A stretch of 64,000 bases of DNA from an uncultured Prevotellaceae bacterium (GCA_900319385.1 ONOG01000009.1:1-64000), one strand, 5' to 3'. Shown: positions 1 through 9,398, counted from the stretch's first letter. The notes: a model not told the origin generated them from the sequence alone. Made by a program: numbers and translations.

Positions 1-1
1 A

Positions 2-580
2 ATGACAATACAAGAATTTCGTGATTACATGGCATCGGGCAAACCCGTCGTTGGCGGTGGTGATGTCCACATGATGTTCCATCAGCTGTCGCAGGAGGCT
101 TTGCAGATAACGGCTGAGATTAACGGAAAGTATCATACTCCAGAGCAGCTGCACGATTTGCTGGAACAGCTTTGGGGACGTGAAGTGCCCAAGACAGTAG
201 GCCTGTTCCCGCCGTTCCATACCGACTGCGGCAAGAACACTATCGTTGGCGAGCGGGTCTTCATCAACATGGGTTGTAAGTTCCAAGACCAAGGTGGCAT
301 CACCATTGACGAGGGCGCACTCATTGGTCACAACGTCGTGCTGGCAACCATCAACCACGACCTTGACCCAGCTAAACGTCAGAGTATGTCGTATGCTCCC
401 ATCCATATTGGCAAGAATGTCTGGATTGGAGCCAATGCTACCGTCCTTGCAGGCGTGACTATTGGTGATGGAGCAGTTGTAGCTGCTGGTGCAGTAGTGA
501 CAAAAGACGTTGAGCCCAATACGATAGTTGGGGGTGTACCTGCCAAAGTGATAAAAAGGATAGAGATAAAAGACAGATAA
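2..580 (+). CDS. Sugar O-acetyltransferase, Maa/LacA hexapeptide-repeat family
   Basis: Acetyl-CoA-dependent O-acetyltransferase expected to act on a sugar or galactoside in the cytoplasm. The 192-residue protein matches the usual family length: a short helical N-terminal (Mac) region to about residue 60, then hexapeptide-repeat left-handed beta-helix turns (IxxGxx patterns) over about residues 75-185. His119 in the TINHDLDP stretch is at the place of the family catalytic His. The end [11 protein letters not shown] is the classic closing turn. The ATG is at base 2, so a longer N-terminus outside the window cannot be excluded, although the protein looks complete. The sugar substrate cannot be told from sequence. 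Confidence 0.9.
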   Translation: MTIQEFRDYMASGKPVVGGGDVHMMFHQLSQEALQITAEINGKYHTPEQLHDLLEQLWGREVPKTVGLFPPFHTDCGKNTIVGERVFINMGCKFQDQGGITIDEGALIGHNVVLATINHDLDPAKRQSMSYAPIHIGKNVWIGANATVLAGVTIGDGAVVAAGAVVTKDVEPNTIVGGVPAKVIKRIEIKDR

Positions 581-632
581 ATCGGAATTTATTGATATGA
601 TTATAGTCTGAAAATACGAAATGCATGACATT

Positions 633-1109
633 ATGAAAAAAAAGTTTCTTGTTCTTTTGATTATTGTGGCAATCCTAATCCTCGGAAGCATCGGAGTTTA
701 TCTTTGGACTAACGATATGATTTATTTTAGCGGTAAAGATGTTGATGGCATTTACGTTGAAGAAGAGTTAAGGATTGCAACCGACGACTATTATGGTATC
801 AGTTATTGCAAGTTGCTCAAGAAAGCTATTGATGGTAATCAAGAAGACATCAAAAAAATAATGCTATTGGATTTCAGCGGCGCAGGAGCAGCTGGTTATG
901 ATCATGGAGATGTCCTTGTGAAACTCATAGACCGCCTTGGTGAAGAGACAATTATATCTTCTTTGGGAAACCAACTGACCAAGAAGGAAAAAAGAGGAAT
1001 AGAATCTTATATCGCAGTTGGATTGGAATATGGCAACAATCCTCATCAAGGAAAAAATCCCGATGAAGCATTTCCTTTTTTATATGAATATCTATTAAAA
1101 GACAGATAG
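633..1109 (+). CDS. Small membrane-anchored protein of unknown function
   Basis: I do not recognise the family. The 158-residue product starts MKKK and has one strong hydrophobic segment (about residues 5-25), consistent with a single N-terminal membrane anchor and a soluble domain outside. The soluble part is mixed acidic/basic with GYDHGD and a Lys-rich middle. The ATG at 633 is preferred because it places the basic residues directly before the membrane segment; an in-frame ATG at 621 would add four residues. The gene is more AT-rich than its neighbours. It may follow the acetyltransferase in one transcript (52-base gap). Confidence 0.55.
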   Translation: MKKKFLVLLIIVAILILGSIGVYLWTNDMIYFSGKDVDGIYVEEELRIATDDYYGISYCKLLKKAIDGNQEDIKKIMLLDFSGAGAAGYDHGDVLVKLIDRLGEETIISSLGNQLTKKEKRGIESYIAVGLEYGNNPHQGKNPDEAFPFLYEYLLKDR

Positions 1110-1618
1110 AATCATATAAATTCCAATTTAGCGAACAGCTATCAGTTGGCAGCGCCCCACCTTGACACCACTTGTTGATTATTTACATGCATCTCTTTTA
1201 GTCCTCCTTTACGGTGTGTGCTTAACCGCCCTTGGCGAGGAAACGAAGGATGAAATCCAACACATGCAGCAACGTTTACCATCGAAAAATGCATTTTTTG
1301 ACGCCAATTTTGTATTTGCGAAGAAAAAAGAGGTGAAAGTTTGATTTTTTTTGCGTAACTTCGCGGTTTGAAAGGAAAGAGAAACAACGAAAACGTACGG
1401 AATGGACCAGAAAGAACGGGGTATTTTCGTTTTTTTAGAGAAGTTCCGTGGTTGTTTGTTGTACCCCGAAGAGAAAGAGAACGTTTTCGTCCTGCCAAAT
1501 GAGCAAAGCCAAACTTGTTTGAGCTATATCAAGCAAGGAGTAAGCGGATGAAATCAAAACGAAGGATGAAATCTAATGTTTTTCTGAAACGAAAAATCAA
1601 GAAAAAAACAGAACTAAA
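1110..1618. other. Intergenic region before nhaA
   Basis: No convincing gene. A promoter-like -7 element TAACTTCG lies at 1356-1363 on the plus strand with no clean TTTG at the right distance. An 18-base motif beginning AAACGAAGGATGAAATC is present twice, at 1241-1258 and about 1558-1575, the second copy shortly before nhaA. An open minus-strand frame here (1142-1498) has no recognisable content and is not called. Confidence 0.5.
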
Positions 1619-3052
1619 ATGAAACTGATTCCAACTTTTGCCTGGAACAAGAGCATGCACCTGATGACGAAGGACAGCAAGGCCTTCATGGAGCAGCCCT
1701 GGGCTTCGGGCGGCATACTGATTGTATGCGTCATCATCGCCATGTTGCTGGCCAACCTACCTTGGACGGCAGAATGGTATCGCGGTTTTCTGGAAACTCA
1801 ACTCTCGATGTCGATTCAGAGTCCCACCGACCCCGAAACGGGACAACGCGTCATCGACTGGATATTCCCTCACGGGATGACCGTCGAGCGCTTCATCAAC
1901 GACATTCTGATGGTTGTATTCTTCTTCACCGTCGGCCTGGAAATCAAGCGTGAAGTGGTGTGCGGCGAACTGTCGTCGATGAAGAAGGCCATGATGCCGG
2001 TCATCGCAGCCTTAGGCGGTATGGCAGTGCCAGCCATCATCTACACGCTGTTCAACCACAGCACGCACGGAGAGAGTGGTTGGGGAATCCCGACGGCAAC
2101 CGACATTGCATTTGCCGTCGGCATCATGTCGATACTCGGCAACCGTGTGCCAGTGTCGCTGAAGGTCTTCCTCACTGCGTTGGCCATTGCCGACGACCTG
2201 GGTGCCATCCTCGTCGTAGCCTTCTTCTACGGCGGAACCATCAACATGCTGCTGCTGTCCATCGCCCTCTTGCTGGTGGCAGGCGTGATTGTGATGAACC
2301 TCTTGGGCGAGAAGCGCATGATCTACTATCTCGTGCCAGCCATCGCCATCTGGTTCCTATTCTATTACAGCGGCATCCACTCCACGATGTCGGGCGTCGT
2401 CATGGCCTTCCTCATCCCGATGGCGCCACGTTACAGCTACGCCTACCTCAAACGCCGCGACCGAGAATACCATGAGCGCATGGGCCGCTACGAGGAGACG
2501 GGCGATGAAGTGGAAGGAATGCCTTTCCCCAATGCCATCCAGCGTCACTGCCTGCGCCGCATCAGCACCATCTCGCTCGGCTCGATGGGCATGAGCTATC
2601 GGCTGGAACATGCGCTGTCGCCGTGGGTCAACTTTGTTATCATGCCCATCTTCGCCCTCGCCAATGCCGGTGTGGAGATACCCGACCTGAGCTACTTCAA
2701 CATCTTCCAGTGGGACGACTACGTGGGCAGTGTAGGCATGGGCGTATTCTTCGGACTGCTGCTCGGAAAACCCATCGGCATCACCCTCGCATCGTGGCTC
2801 GCCATCAAGGGTAAGTTCGGCGAAATGCCCTCGAAGGCCTCGTGGAAGATGCTCTTTGCCGTAGCCTGCCTCGGTGGTATCGGATTCACGATGAGCATCT
2901 TTGTCGATACCCTGTCGTTCGGCGACGTACCCCACGAAGTGACCGAACACCTGCGTGCCACGGGCAAGATTGCCGTCCTGCTCGGCTCACTCTCGGCTGG
3001 CATTCTCGGCTCCATCCTCATCAGTGCATTCCACAAATTAGAGCAGAAATGA
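1619..3052 (+). CDS. nhaA: Na+/H+ antiporter NhaA
   Basis: Inner-membrane sodium/proton antiporter used for pH and Na+ homeostasis. The 477-residue protein shows the NhaA order: TM I after a charged start, the TVGLEIKREV signature of TM II, the TATDIAFAVGI segment, and the paired acidic residues of the ion site in ALAIADDLGAI (Asp192-Asp193, equivalent to Asp163/164 of the E. coli protein). It is longer than the E. coli protein (388 residues): there is an extended charged loop about residues 275-310 and a longer N-terminal part. Its stop overlaps the next start by four bases (ATGA), so it is the first gene of a three-gene unit. Confidence 0.95.
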   Translation: MKLIPTFAWNKSMHLMTKDSKAFMEQPWASGGILIVCVIIAMLLANLPWTAEWYRGFLETQLSMSIQSPTDPETGQRVIDWIFPHGMTVERFINDILMVVFFFTVGLEIKREVVCGELSSMKKAMMPVIAALGGMAVPAIIYTLFNHSTHGESGWGIPTATDIAFAVGIMSILGNRVPVSLKVFLTALAIADDLGAILVVAFFYGGTINMLLLSIALLLVAGVIVMNLLGEKRMIYYLVPAIAIWFLFYYSGIHSTMSGVVMAFLIPMAPRYSYAYLKRRDREYHERMGRYEETGDEVEGMPFPNAIQRHCLRRISTISLGSMGMSYRLEHALSPWVNFVIMPIFALANAGVEIPDLSYFNIFQWDDYVGSVGMGVFFGLLLGKPIGITLASWLAIKGKFGEMPSKASWKMLFAVACLGGIGFTMSIFVDTLSFGDVPHEVTEHLRATGKIAVLLGSLSAGILGSILISAFHKLEQK

Positions 3053-3627
3053 AACTCATCTATTTCCACGGCTTCGGTTCGTCCGGAGCCAGCGGCACCG
3101 TCGAACTGCTGCGACGTATGCTCCCCGACGATGAAATCATCGCCCCCGACATTCCCGTCGACCCTGTCGAGGCCCTGCCCTACCTCAAGCAACTCTGCCA
3201 GGATGAGCAGCCCGACATCGTCGTCGGTACGTCGATGGGCGGTATGTATGCCCAGCAGATGCGAGGATTCGTCCGCATCTGCATCAACCCTGCCCTCAAC
3301 ATGTCCACCATGAGCGGCGTGCTGAAGACGGGTGAACACAAGTTCTTCAACGGCCGCAAGGACAACCAGAAGACCTTCCGCATCACCCGCGACATCATCC
3401 AGCACCACAACCAGATGGAGCGTCAGCAGTTCAAGGACATCACGCCGTGGGACAAGGAACACTGCTACGGACTCTTCGGCATCAACGACCCGATGGTCAA
3501 GACCTACGACCTTTTCCACAAGCACTATCCCCACGCCATCCGCTTCGAAGGCGAACATCGGCTGAACGAGAAAGTGCTGAAGAAAGTCGTGCTGCCCCTC
3601 ATCAAGGAACTGACTGAACAAGCATGA
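3049..3627 (+). CDS. YqiA/UPF0227-type alpha/beta-fold esterase
   Basis: Small cytoplasmic alpha/beta hydrolase of 192 residues, the usual size for the YqiA-like group. The N-terminal YFHGFGSSG is the oxyanion-hole loop, the nucleophile elbow is GTSMGG (Ser62), and Asp147 (GINDP) and His170 (EGEHR) complete the triad. The start at 3049 overlaps the nhaA stop as ATGA; longer upstream reading in this frame lies inside nhaA and is not real. Natural substrate unknown; thioester or carboxyl ester hydrolysis is what the family does. Its stop overlaps the next gene in the same way. Confidence 0.88.
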   Translation: MKLIYFHGFGSSGASGTVELLRRMLPDDEIIAPDIPVDPVEALPYLKQLCQDEQPDIVVGTSMGGMYAQQMRGFVRICINPALNMSTMSGVLKTGEHKFFNGRKDNQKTFRITRDIIQHHNQMERQQFKDITPWDKEHCYGLFGINDPMVKTYDLFHKHYPHAIRFEGEHRLNEKVLKKVVLPLIKELTEQA

Positions 3628-4802
3628 AAACCCTGCTCTGCCTCCTGCTTTCTTGTTTATTATATGGCACAACAGCCTTCGCCCAGCAAGACAGCATCCC
3701 TTTCGTCTATCGTGGCCACATCTACGTGCCCGCCACCATCAACGGGACGCTCCCGTGCCATGTGCTCTACGACACAGGAGGCAGTCAGATGCTGTGCATC
3801 GACAGCGTTTTCCTTGCACATTCCAACTGGCAACCGCAAAAACTGATGAAAGCCAGCATGGGTGGTGGAGCGGGTCGCACACTGGTTCGTGTCATCACCG
3901 ACGGTGCCGACATCCAAATCGGTAACCTCTCCGACCACTACAACATCGTGCCCATCATCCGCTTACGCGACATTGTCAATTGCCATGCCGACGGACTTTG
4001 GGGAATCAAGAACGTGAACGACTTCCCGTTTGAAATCAACTTCCAACACCATTTTCTCCGCCAACACAAGCAAGGCAAACCCAATGTGGAAGGATACATG
4101 ACACTGCCCATCCGCTATGAGAACCACCGCATCCTGGTGCAAGCCACGCTCCACATCGGAGAAAAGACAATTACCGGATGGTATCTGATGGACACTGGCG
4201 GCAGTTCGTCCGTCACGATGACTGCCAAGACCGCCGCAGAATACCAATTGGAACAGTTGCCCATTTCTCAACAGAAAGTCGATTACACACAATACGGTGT
4301 CGGTGACAAGCAGCAGGAATGCGTCGTCGAAATGAAAGCCGATGCCCTCAAGATGGGCAACGACACGTTGCACGACCTCACCGTCGAATACATCTCCGAT
4401 GGAGAAGGAGCCTTTGGCGACCGTCCCTATCTCGGCACCATCGGCAACCGCGTTTGGTCGGAATACAACATCATCATCGACACCCAACAAAACCTCCTCT
4501 ACCTGTACCGTTTTGCACCCGAAGAGCCTGCGTTCCGCCAATCCCTTTATGATTATGGTTTCCGCAACCGCACCGACATTGGGCAAGGTTGGAAAGTCAG
4601 CAAACTCCATCACGACGGCCATGCAGCACAGGCAGGTCTTCACCTCGGCGACATCATCACCGCCGTCAATGGCCGCCCCGTTACCGACTACACTTGGGAG
4701 GAAGAATACAACCTCTTTACCCTACCCCATCACGAACTCGACTTCACTGATTCCTCGGGACAAACCCACCACATCCGCCTCGAAGCCAATACGTGCAAGT
4801 AA
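3624..4802 (+). CDS. Secreted retropepsin-like aspartic protease with C-terminal PDZ domain
   Basis: Exported protein with a signal peptide (residues 1-20, cut near TAFA-QQ). It carries two aspartyl-protease type active-site motifs, YDTGGSQ at Asp50 and MDTGGSSS at Asp190, so both lobes are on one chain, unlike dimeric retropepsins. A PDZ domain follows at about residues 315-392 (AGLHLGDIITAVNGRP). Bacteroidetes have many such two-lobe clan AA proteases with PDZ domains; substrates are unknown. Third gene of the nhaA unit, with an ATGA overlap to the esterase, and followed at once by a strong terminator. Confidence 0.85.
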   Translation: MKTLLCLLLSCLLYGTTAFAQQDSIPFVYRGHIYVPATINGTLPCHVLYDTGGSQMLCIDSVFLAHSNWQPQKLMKASMGGGAGRTLVRVITDGADIQIGNLSDHYNIVPIIRLRDIVNCHADGLWGIKNVNDFPFEINFQHHFLRQHKQGKPNVEGYMTLPIRYENHRILVQATLHIGEKTITGWYLMDTGGSSSVTMTAKTAAEYQLEQLPISQQKVDYTQYGVGDKQQECVVEMKADALKMGNDTLHDLTVEYISDGEGAFGDRPYLGTIGNRVWSEYNIIIDTQQNLLYLYRFAPEEPAFRQSLYDYGFRNRTDIGQGWKVSKLHHDGHAAQAGLHLGDIITAVNGRPVTDYTWEEEYNLFTLPHHELDFTDSSGQTHHIRLEANTCK

Positions 4803-4811
4803 AGACTTAAT

Positions 4812-4856
4812 AAAAGAATCCCCATGCGCAATGATGCGCATGGGGATTCTTTTTTT
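4812..4856 (+). terminator. Rho-independent terminator after the protease gene
   Basis: Perfect inverted repeat, arms 4812-4830 and 4835-4853 around a four-base loop ATGA, followed by a run of T. The left flank is A-rich too, so it can act on both strands. Confidence 0.92.
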
Positions 4857-4868
4857 CACTCTTTACAC

Positions 4869-4968
4869 TTATCGTGCCACCTTCTTGACAGGCGACGTCT
4901 TGGGGATGAGCAAGTCGGTGTGGACGGTCTTGAGGACATAGTCGTGGTCGGTTTCCTCGAAGACATCG
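4869..4968 (-). pseudogene. 3' end fragment of a second copy of the secreted protein gene at 9605-10201
   Basis: These 100 bases match bases 9605-9704 at 96 of 100 positions, including the stop codon. On the minus strand they encode the last 32 residues (DVFEETDHDY... SPVKKVAR) of that protein. Three of the four differences are synonymous and the fourth turns the final Gln into Arg, so both copies seem to have evolved as coding sequence before this one lost its upstream part. The match stops at 4968, three bases before a perfect 14-bp inverted repeat. No start or signal peptide remains. Confidence 0.85.
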
Positions 4969-4970
4969 CG

Positions 4971-5012
4971 CAGCCGTCCACAGTCCGTACAGGAGCTAAC
5001 TGTGGACGGCTG
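4971..5012. repeat. Perfect 14-bp inverted repeat at the pseudogene break
   Basis: Arms CAGCCGTCCACAGT (4971-4984) and its complement (4999-5012) around a 14-base spacer. There is no T-run, so it is unlikely to be a terminator. It begins three bases from the point where the duplicated coding fragment ends. Confidence 0.8.
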
Positions 5013-5086
5013 CATTACGAACCGCAGTGCATTTTTCATCCTAAGACACACCCTAATTTTGACAGCAAAAATCTGGAGATGATAAA

Positions 5087-5122
5087 CAAAAAAGCCTTGC
5101 ACCCACTCAGATGCAAGGCTTT
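5087..5122 (-). terminator. Terminator of the GLUG/dockerin protein gene
   Basis: Arms 5091-5101 and 5112-5122 (AAGCCTTGCA and complement) with a ten-base loop, followed on the minus strand by six T. It lies 22 bases past the stop codon of the 5144-8662 gene. Confidence 0.9.
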
Positions 5123-5143
5123 CACTCGGTCAACATATATTTG

Positions 5144-8100
5144 TCACTTGACCATCACCTTCTTTCCGTCAATGATATTAATGCCCTTCTGTAGAACTGA
5201 CAGGCGTTGTCCCTGTAAATTGTAGATAAAGTGTGGTTGAGTCCTATCTATCTTCAATGTCGGCAGGGCTGTCGGAACAGTTATTTCATACTCATAGCAT
5301 GCAGGATTGATTTCCACTTCATCTGGCGTTGTCAGCACGGTGTTGTCAATCACAATCTTGCCGCTGTCGAACGACGCGTCAGCCACGAGTGTGACGGTGA
5401 TGATGCCGCCGCTTGTTCCGTCAATCGGGGTGTTGCTGTCCGACTTGAGCAAGAACGTGTAGTAGCCGTCGTTGAGGTTGGCATCGAGCGAGTGCTTGCG
5501 CCATGACGTGCGGCCGGCCATGTCGATGTCGTAGTCACCGCCCACGGTCTTGATGCTCAGTCCCTCCGGAAGCGTGAGGTCGAACTGGACAAGTGTCAGT
5601 ACGTCGTCAGGATTGTTCAGGTCAATCGTCATCGTCGCCTCGCTGCCAGCCGTGATGTCAAACGGCTCGATGGAGAGCGTCGCCGAGCCGCTGGCCGTCA
5701 CGACCGGAGCCTTGCGGAAAGGAGCAGAAGAGCGTCCGAGGACGATGTTGGCAACGACCACGATGTCCGTGCCGTTCACCTTGCCGTCCTGGTTGGCATC
5801 GGCTGCCCCATTCTTGTCCTTACGTCCGAGTAACATGTTGGCAATCACTACGATGTCGGTACCATTCACCTTGCCATCGCCGTTGGCATCGCCAGGGATG
5901 AAGTCCGGCTCTTCTTGTCCGTTTAATTCTATTACCCACTTCAACAAAGGATAATCCGCACTATCTGTCATTCCCCAAACTTCATCAAAGCTCCATCCTA
6001 ATGATGTATACGTAGATTGTTGAGTTAATTCGGTTTTTGTCTTTGCAACTCCATTCATTAAATCGTCATAAATTCTTTGAGGAACATTATTAACAGACAG
6101 TTGGGTTGTATTTAATGCATAGTTATTCATCTCAGGTGCAGATGCATTATTCTTTAGCCCGCCAACAATACGTTGTCCATAGCCTCCTCCTTGTTGAGAC
6201 TGTTGTGATTCGTATATCACTTCAATATATTCATTCAAGGCGATGCAGTTTTTTATTATTGCATTAGCACCATCATTATAGCCTATGATACCTGCAGCAT
6301 AATTATTACTCTTCAGATTGCCCGTAGCATAACATTTCTCAACAGATCCATAATTATAAGCAATCAAACCTGCTGCATTATATGAAGAATTGATGGTCAT
6401 CGTGCTGTAACAATTGGAAACAGCAGCGGAATTTTTACCAACAAGACCTCCAGCATACGATTCTGTACCAGTTGCATTCAACGTACCGATTGTAACACAT
6501 TCTGCAATGGTGCCTGCGGTCATTTCACCAACTAATCCACCAACATAAGTGGTTCCCTGTGTTGTATTAATAGAAACCGCTGAACGACATTTAGAGATAG
6601 AACCACCGTCCATCAGGCCCACTAGCCCACCAACAGGCGTTCCGTCAGCAACACATCCTCTAACAATACAATTTTCAATAGTCCCATTCAACATCTTACC
6701 TATCAGAATGCCTGTATTACTACCACCTTTCACTTGTTTGTCTTTTGCCGTTTCTACAATAAGATTCTTAATGGAACCATCAACTAAATACGAAAAAAGA
6801 CCTGTGTTGTCATAAGTAGTATTACACCACAATCCACTCACTGTGTGATTATTCCCATCAAAGTGTATATTATTCTCGGCACCAGTTCTTCCTATCGGAA
6901 CCCATCCTTCAGATGAACTATTATTCATTATATAATCTGTCAGGTCTATATCATTCATTAATTTATAAAAACCTTTGTTCCAAACATAAGATAAATCTGA
7001 TGCTGTATAAATCTGATAGGGATCTTCTTCTGTACCAGAACCTGGATGCGCGACTACATCGCTGACATAATAAGACTTTTCTTTACCATCAGACTGCACA
7101 AAACAACGAACCTCACATCCTACTTTAAGGGGTGGCACTGAAAACGTAAAAGCATTTCCAGTAACAATCTGTTGGTATTGCGTTCCGTCCACATTCAATG
7201 TTACCTTACTACCTTCAACGCATTTCCCTTTGACTTCAGTCGAACCTGATATAAGTTTAGAGTTGATGATTGGAGGTGCAGACTGTCGTTTCATATAGGG
7301 TAAACTTTCTGTTTCTAACAATTCCCAATGGTCTGTAAAATCCCATCCAACACCTACATATGTTGCCTTATATTTCAGAGAATTAAGACTTATATTTGTG
7401 CCGTCTTGTAGATCATCGAAATCTGTTTTTGATGAACCATTACATATCACAATAGTCTTATTATAAGATTTGTTTTCCTCTGAGGTTCCCTTTGCACCCA
7501 CATAATATTTATAATCTCCACTCGTGAAACCTACAATACGACCGGCGTTATTACCCGTAGCCTTAACGTATGTATTAACCGCAAAAGAACTTTTAACTGA
7601 AGCATTATCATATGCTTCTCCTACAATTCCTCCCACATTTTCAACTCCAGAAACAAAGCCCATACTATAGGATTTTGAGACAGAACAGTTTCTCTGATAT
7701 CCTACCAAACCACCAACCTTTTCACATCCGGAAATATTTGCTTCACTATAACTGTTTATTATATAACTATGGGTATATCCTTGTGCACTTCCGCACAATC
7801 CTCCGACATAGTCGCCAGAAGCAATTATATCACTTTGTACATAACTATCATCTATTTTCGAGTCGTCTAGATATCCAACACATCCTCCTACAAATGAATT
7901 TGCTGTGATTTTTCCTATATAAGATGAATATTGGAAATTCTGAACATAAGATGACTTACCACAGATACCCCCGACATTGTCCTTTCCATATATATCGGCT
8001 TGAACACAACAACTATCAAACATTAAACGACCTGTACCAGAATGCTCCACATATCCACATACACCACCGATATAATCACCTTCAGTATTTACACTTCCAC

Positions 8101-8662
8101 TCAAATAATTAAAATCTTTAATCGTATATGTATGGCGCGAATCAGACGTAGCAGACAATTTACCAGCTAACCCACCGATATATGAATTTCCAATAATATC
8201 TCCCTCGAATTCGCAATTATTAGAAGACAGATTAGTTGCATAGCCACAAAAACCACCAACATAATTATGTCCTTGAATAACTCCTTTTAAATTCAGATTA
8301 TTAATAGTTGCATTCTTAACATTGCCAAACAAACCAACACAATTATCTGAGGATTTTATTATTAGTCCTGATATTCGTTTCCCATTTCCATCCAATACAC
8401 CTTTAAATGGAACGGAGCTTGTACCTATCGGCTGCCACCCATTTTCAGGATTTTCATCTTCAAGATAATCAGACAAGTCTATATCAGCCATCAAACGAAA
8501 ATAAATACGTTCTGTGTTCAAAAAGTTTCTCATCTGATTCAATTGAATCGGATTGAAAATAAGATAAGGATCATTTTCCGTACCCGAACCTGAACCACTA
8601 AACTGCGCAAATGAGAGCAACGAACACATATACATCGTTGCCAATGTTAATAACTTTTTCAT
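5144..8662 (-). CDS. Secreted GLUG-repeat surface protein with dockerin-like repeats and a C-terminal sorting tail
   Basis: Large exported protein (1172 residues). A signal peptide (1-19) is followed by two stretches of GLUG-type repeats (many VGGLVG / VGGICGK / AGIIGY motifs, about residues 60-420 and 540-880), separated by a small beta domain. Next come two dockerin-like EF-hand repeats (GDANGDGKVNGTDIVV and DANQDGKVNGTDIVVV, about residues 920-985), a cohesin/carbohydrate-module-like beta domain, and a tail FIYNLQGQRL...KKVMVK typical of Prevotella secreted proteins. Likely an adhesin or cell-surface protein; binding partner unknown. GLUG repeats also occur in IgA-protease-like proteins, but no HExxH protease motif is seen. 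The GLUG part is clearly more AT-rich than the dockerin/C-terminal part, suggesting a mosaic gene. The gene lies 13 bases after the next one upstream. Confidence 0.88.
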   Translation of the reverse strand: MKKLLTLATMYMCSLLSFAQFSGSGSGTENDPYLIFNPIQLNQMRNFLNTERIYFRLMADIDLSDYLEDENPENGWQPIGTSSVPFKGVLDGNGKRISGLIIKSSDNCVGLFGNVKNATINNLNLKGVIQGHNYVGGFCGYATNLSSNNCEFEGDIIGNSYIGGLAGKLSATSDSRHTYTIKDFNYLSGSVNTEGDYIGGVCGYVEHSGTGRLMFDSCCVQADIYGKDNVGGICGKSSYVQNFQYSSYIGKITANSFVGGCVGYLDDSKIDDSYVQSDIIASGDYVGGLCGSAQGYTHSYIINSYSEANISGCEKVGGLVGYQRNCSVSKSYSMGFVSGVENVGGIVGEAYDNASVKSSFAVNTYVKATGNNAGRIVGFTSGDYKYYVGAKGTSEENKSYNKTIVICNGSSKTDFDDLQDGTNISLNSLKYKATYVGVGWDFTDHWELLETESLPYMKRQSAPPIINSKLISGSTEVKGKCVEGSKVTLNVDGTQYQQIVTGNAFTFSVPPLKVGCEVRCFVQSDGKEKSYYVSDVVAHPGSGTEEDPYQIYTASDLSYVWNKGFYKLMNDIDLTDYIMNNSSSEGWVPIGRTGAENNIHFDGNNHTVSGLWCNTTYDNTGLFSYLVDGSIKNLIVETAKDKQVKGGSNTGILIGKMLNGTIENCIVRGCVADGTPVGGLVGLMDGGSISKCRSAVSINTTQGTTYVGGLVGEMTAGTIAECVTIGTLNATGTESYAGGLVGKNSAAVSNCYSTMTINSSYNAAGLIAYNYGSVEKCYATGNLKSNNYAAGIIGYNDGANAIIKNCIALNEYIEVIYESQQSQQGGGYGQRIVGGLKNNASAPEMNNYALNTTQLSVNNVPQRIYDDLMNGVAKTKTELTQQSTYTSLGWSFDEVWGMTDSADYPLLKWVIELNGQEEPDFIPGDANGDGKVNGTDIVVIANMLLGRKDKNGAADANQDGKVNGTDIVVVANIVLGRSSAPFRKAPVVTASGSATLSIEPFDITAGSEATMTIDLNNPDDVLTLVQFDLTLPEGLSIKTVGGDYDIDMAGRTSWRKHSLDANLNDGYYTFLLKSDSNTPIDGTSGGIITVTLVADASFDSGKIVIDNTVLTTPDEVEINPACYEYEITVPTALPTLKIDRTQPHFIYNLQGQRLSVLQKGINIIDGKKVMVK

Positions 8663-8675
8663 AATCGTTTTGATA

Positions 8676-9107
8676 TTAATGAATGTTAAGTTTTTGTTTT
8701 ACCACCTGTAATAATGTTAATTTTTTTTCTTCTTCTGCTCCCAAACGTTGCAACAGTTCTTTACCTTTGGCAGTGGTATATAACTGCCGTAGATAATAAC
8801 CAAAGAAATTATCAACATCCTTAGTTTTAAGAGAATTGGTTTCCATGTATAGCCCTAATTCCTCAAAAAAACGAAGAAAGACTTCAAGCTGATACAAAGA
8901 AATATAATCGCCTTCAGGCTCCTTGTCACGCAAGTATTTTACCACGGCTTGCATGGATTCATTTTTCTCATATCTCCTATTCAGTTGTGAGAATAATTTG
9001 TGATACTCCGTACGTTTTCGGCTCATATACTCTTTCCATGCAAGACAAAAAGCAATGCAAGCCACCAAGCAGGTCAAAACTTCAACAATAATTTTTATTT
9101 GTTCCAT
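8676..9107 (-). CDS. Small membrane-anchored protein of unknown function
   Basis: 143 residues: an N-terminal membrane segment (about residues 5-24, KIIVEVLTCLVACIAFCLAW) and a highly charged, probably all-helical cytoplasmic domain. I do not recognise the family, though the layout resembles small phage-defence or signalling accessory membrane proteins. Only 13 bases separate it from the GLUG protein gene, so the two are probably cotranscribed. Upstream lies a long (about 360-base) non-coding leader with a good promoter at 9475-9505 and a structured RNA candidate. Confidence 0.65.
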   Translation of the reverse strand: MEQIKIIVEVLTCLVACIAFCLAWKEYMSRKRTEYHKLFSQLNRRYEKNESMQAVVKYLRDKEPEGDYISLYQLEVFLRFFEELGLYMETNSLKTKDVDNFFGYYLRQLYTTAKGKELLQRLGAEEEKKLTLLQVVKQKLNIH

Positions 9108-9204
9108 GATTGCTAAATAGGCATCCTCAGGCTCTCAGAATGCTATTAAATGAGCAATAAGAGTATAGGCATAAAAAGAAAGGTGTGAGCCTGATGCCCA
9201 TTCT

Positions 9205-9398
9205 CTGCTTGAAGGTCCTGAACTTACCCGTGCGAAAAGAATAGTAAAGATACAGCTCACACCTTCGACGTATATACACGTACAGTGTGGGCTGTCAATA
9301 TACAATCGAAGGAGGAGCGAGTAACGTCCTTTTTCTAACGCACGAATAGTTTCGTACAAAGGTTTCCTAATTTGTGAATTGTTCAGGTTCTCAAGCAG
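9205..9398 (-). ncRNA. Candidate 6S-like structured RNA
   Basis: On the minus strand a set of strictly nested complementary blocks forms one long rod: 9391-9398 with 9205-9212 (TCAAGCAG / CTGCTTGA), 9381-9387 with 9217-9223, 9339-9344 with 9229-9234, and 9306-9312 with 9262-9268. Between the last two stems lie two almost equal unpaired stretches (26 and 27 bases), like the central bubble of 6S RNA, and the length (194 bases) also fits. A perfect promoter (9475-9505) lies upstream and a T-rich stretch (9171-9181) downstream. No coding content is seen. A second 11-bp inverted repeat (9180-9190 / 9255-9265) could form an alternative fold. The 6S name is inferred from shape only; a cis-acting leader for the 8676-9107 gene is the alternative. 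Confidence 0.45.

Noticed and set aside
1142..1498. 118-codon minus-strand frame before nhaA
   Set aside because: Composition is unlike a protein (Arg/Lys/Ser/Phe runs), no family recognised, and it overlaps the probable nhaA promoter region.
9135..9359. 74-codon minus-strand frame in the RNA candidate
   Set aside because: It lies across the nested stems, lacks a family match, and its codons are explained by the paired blocks.
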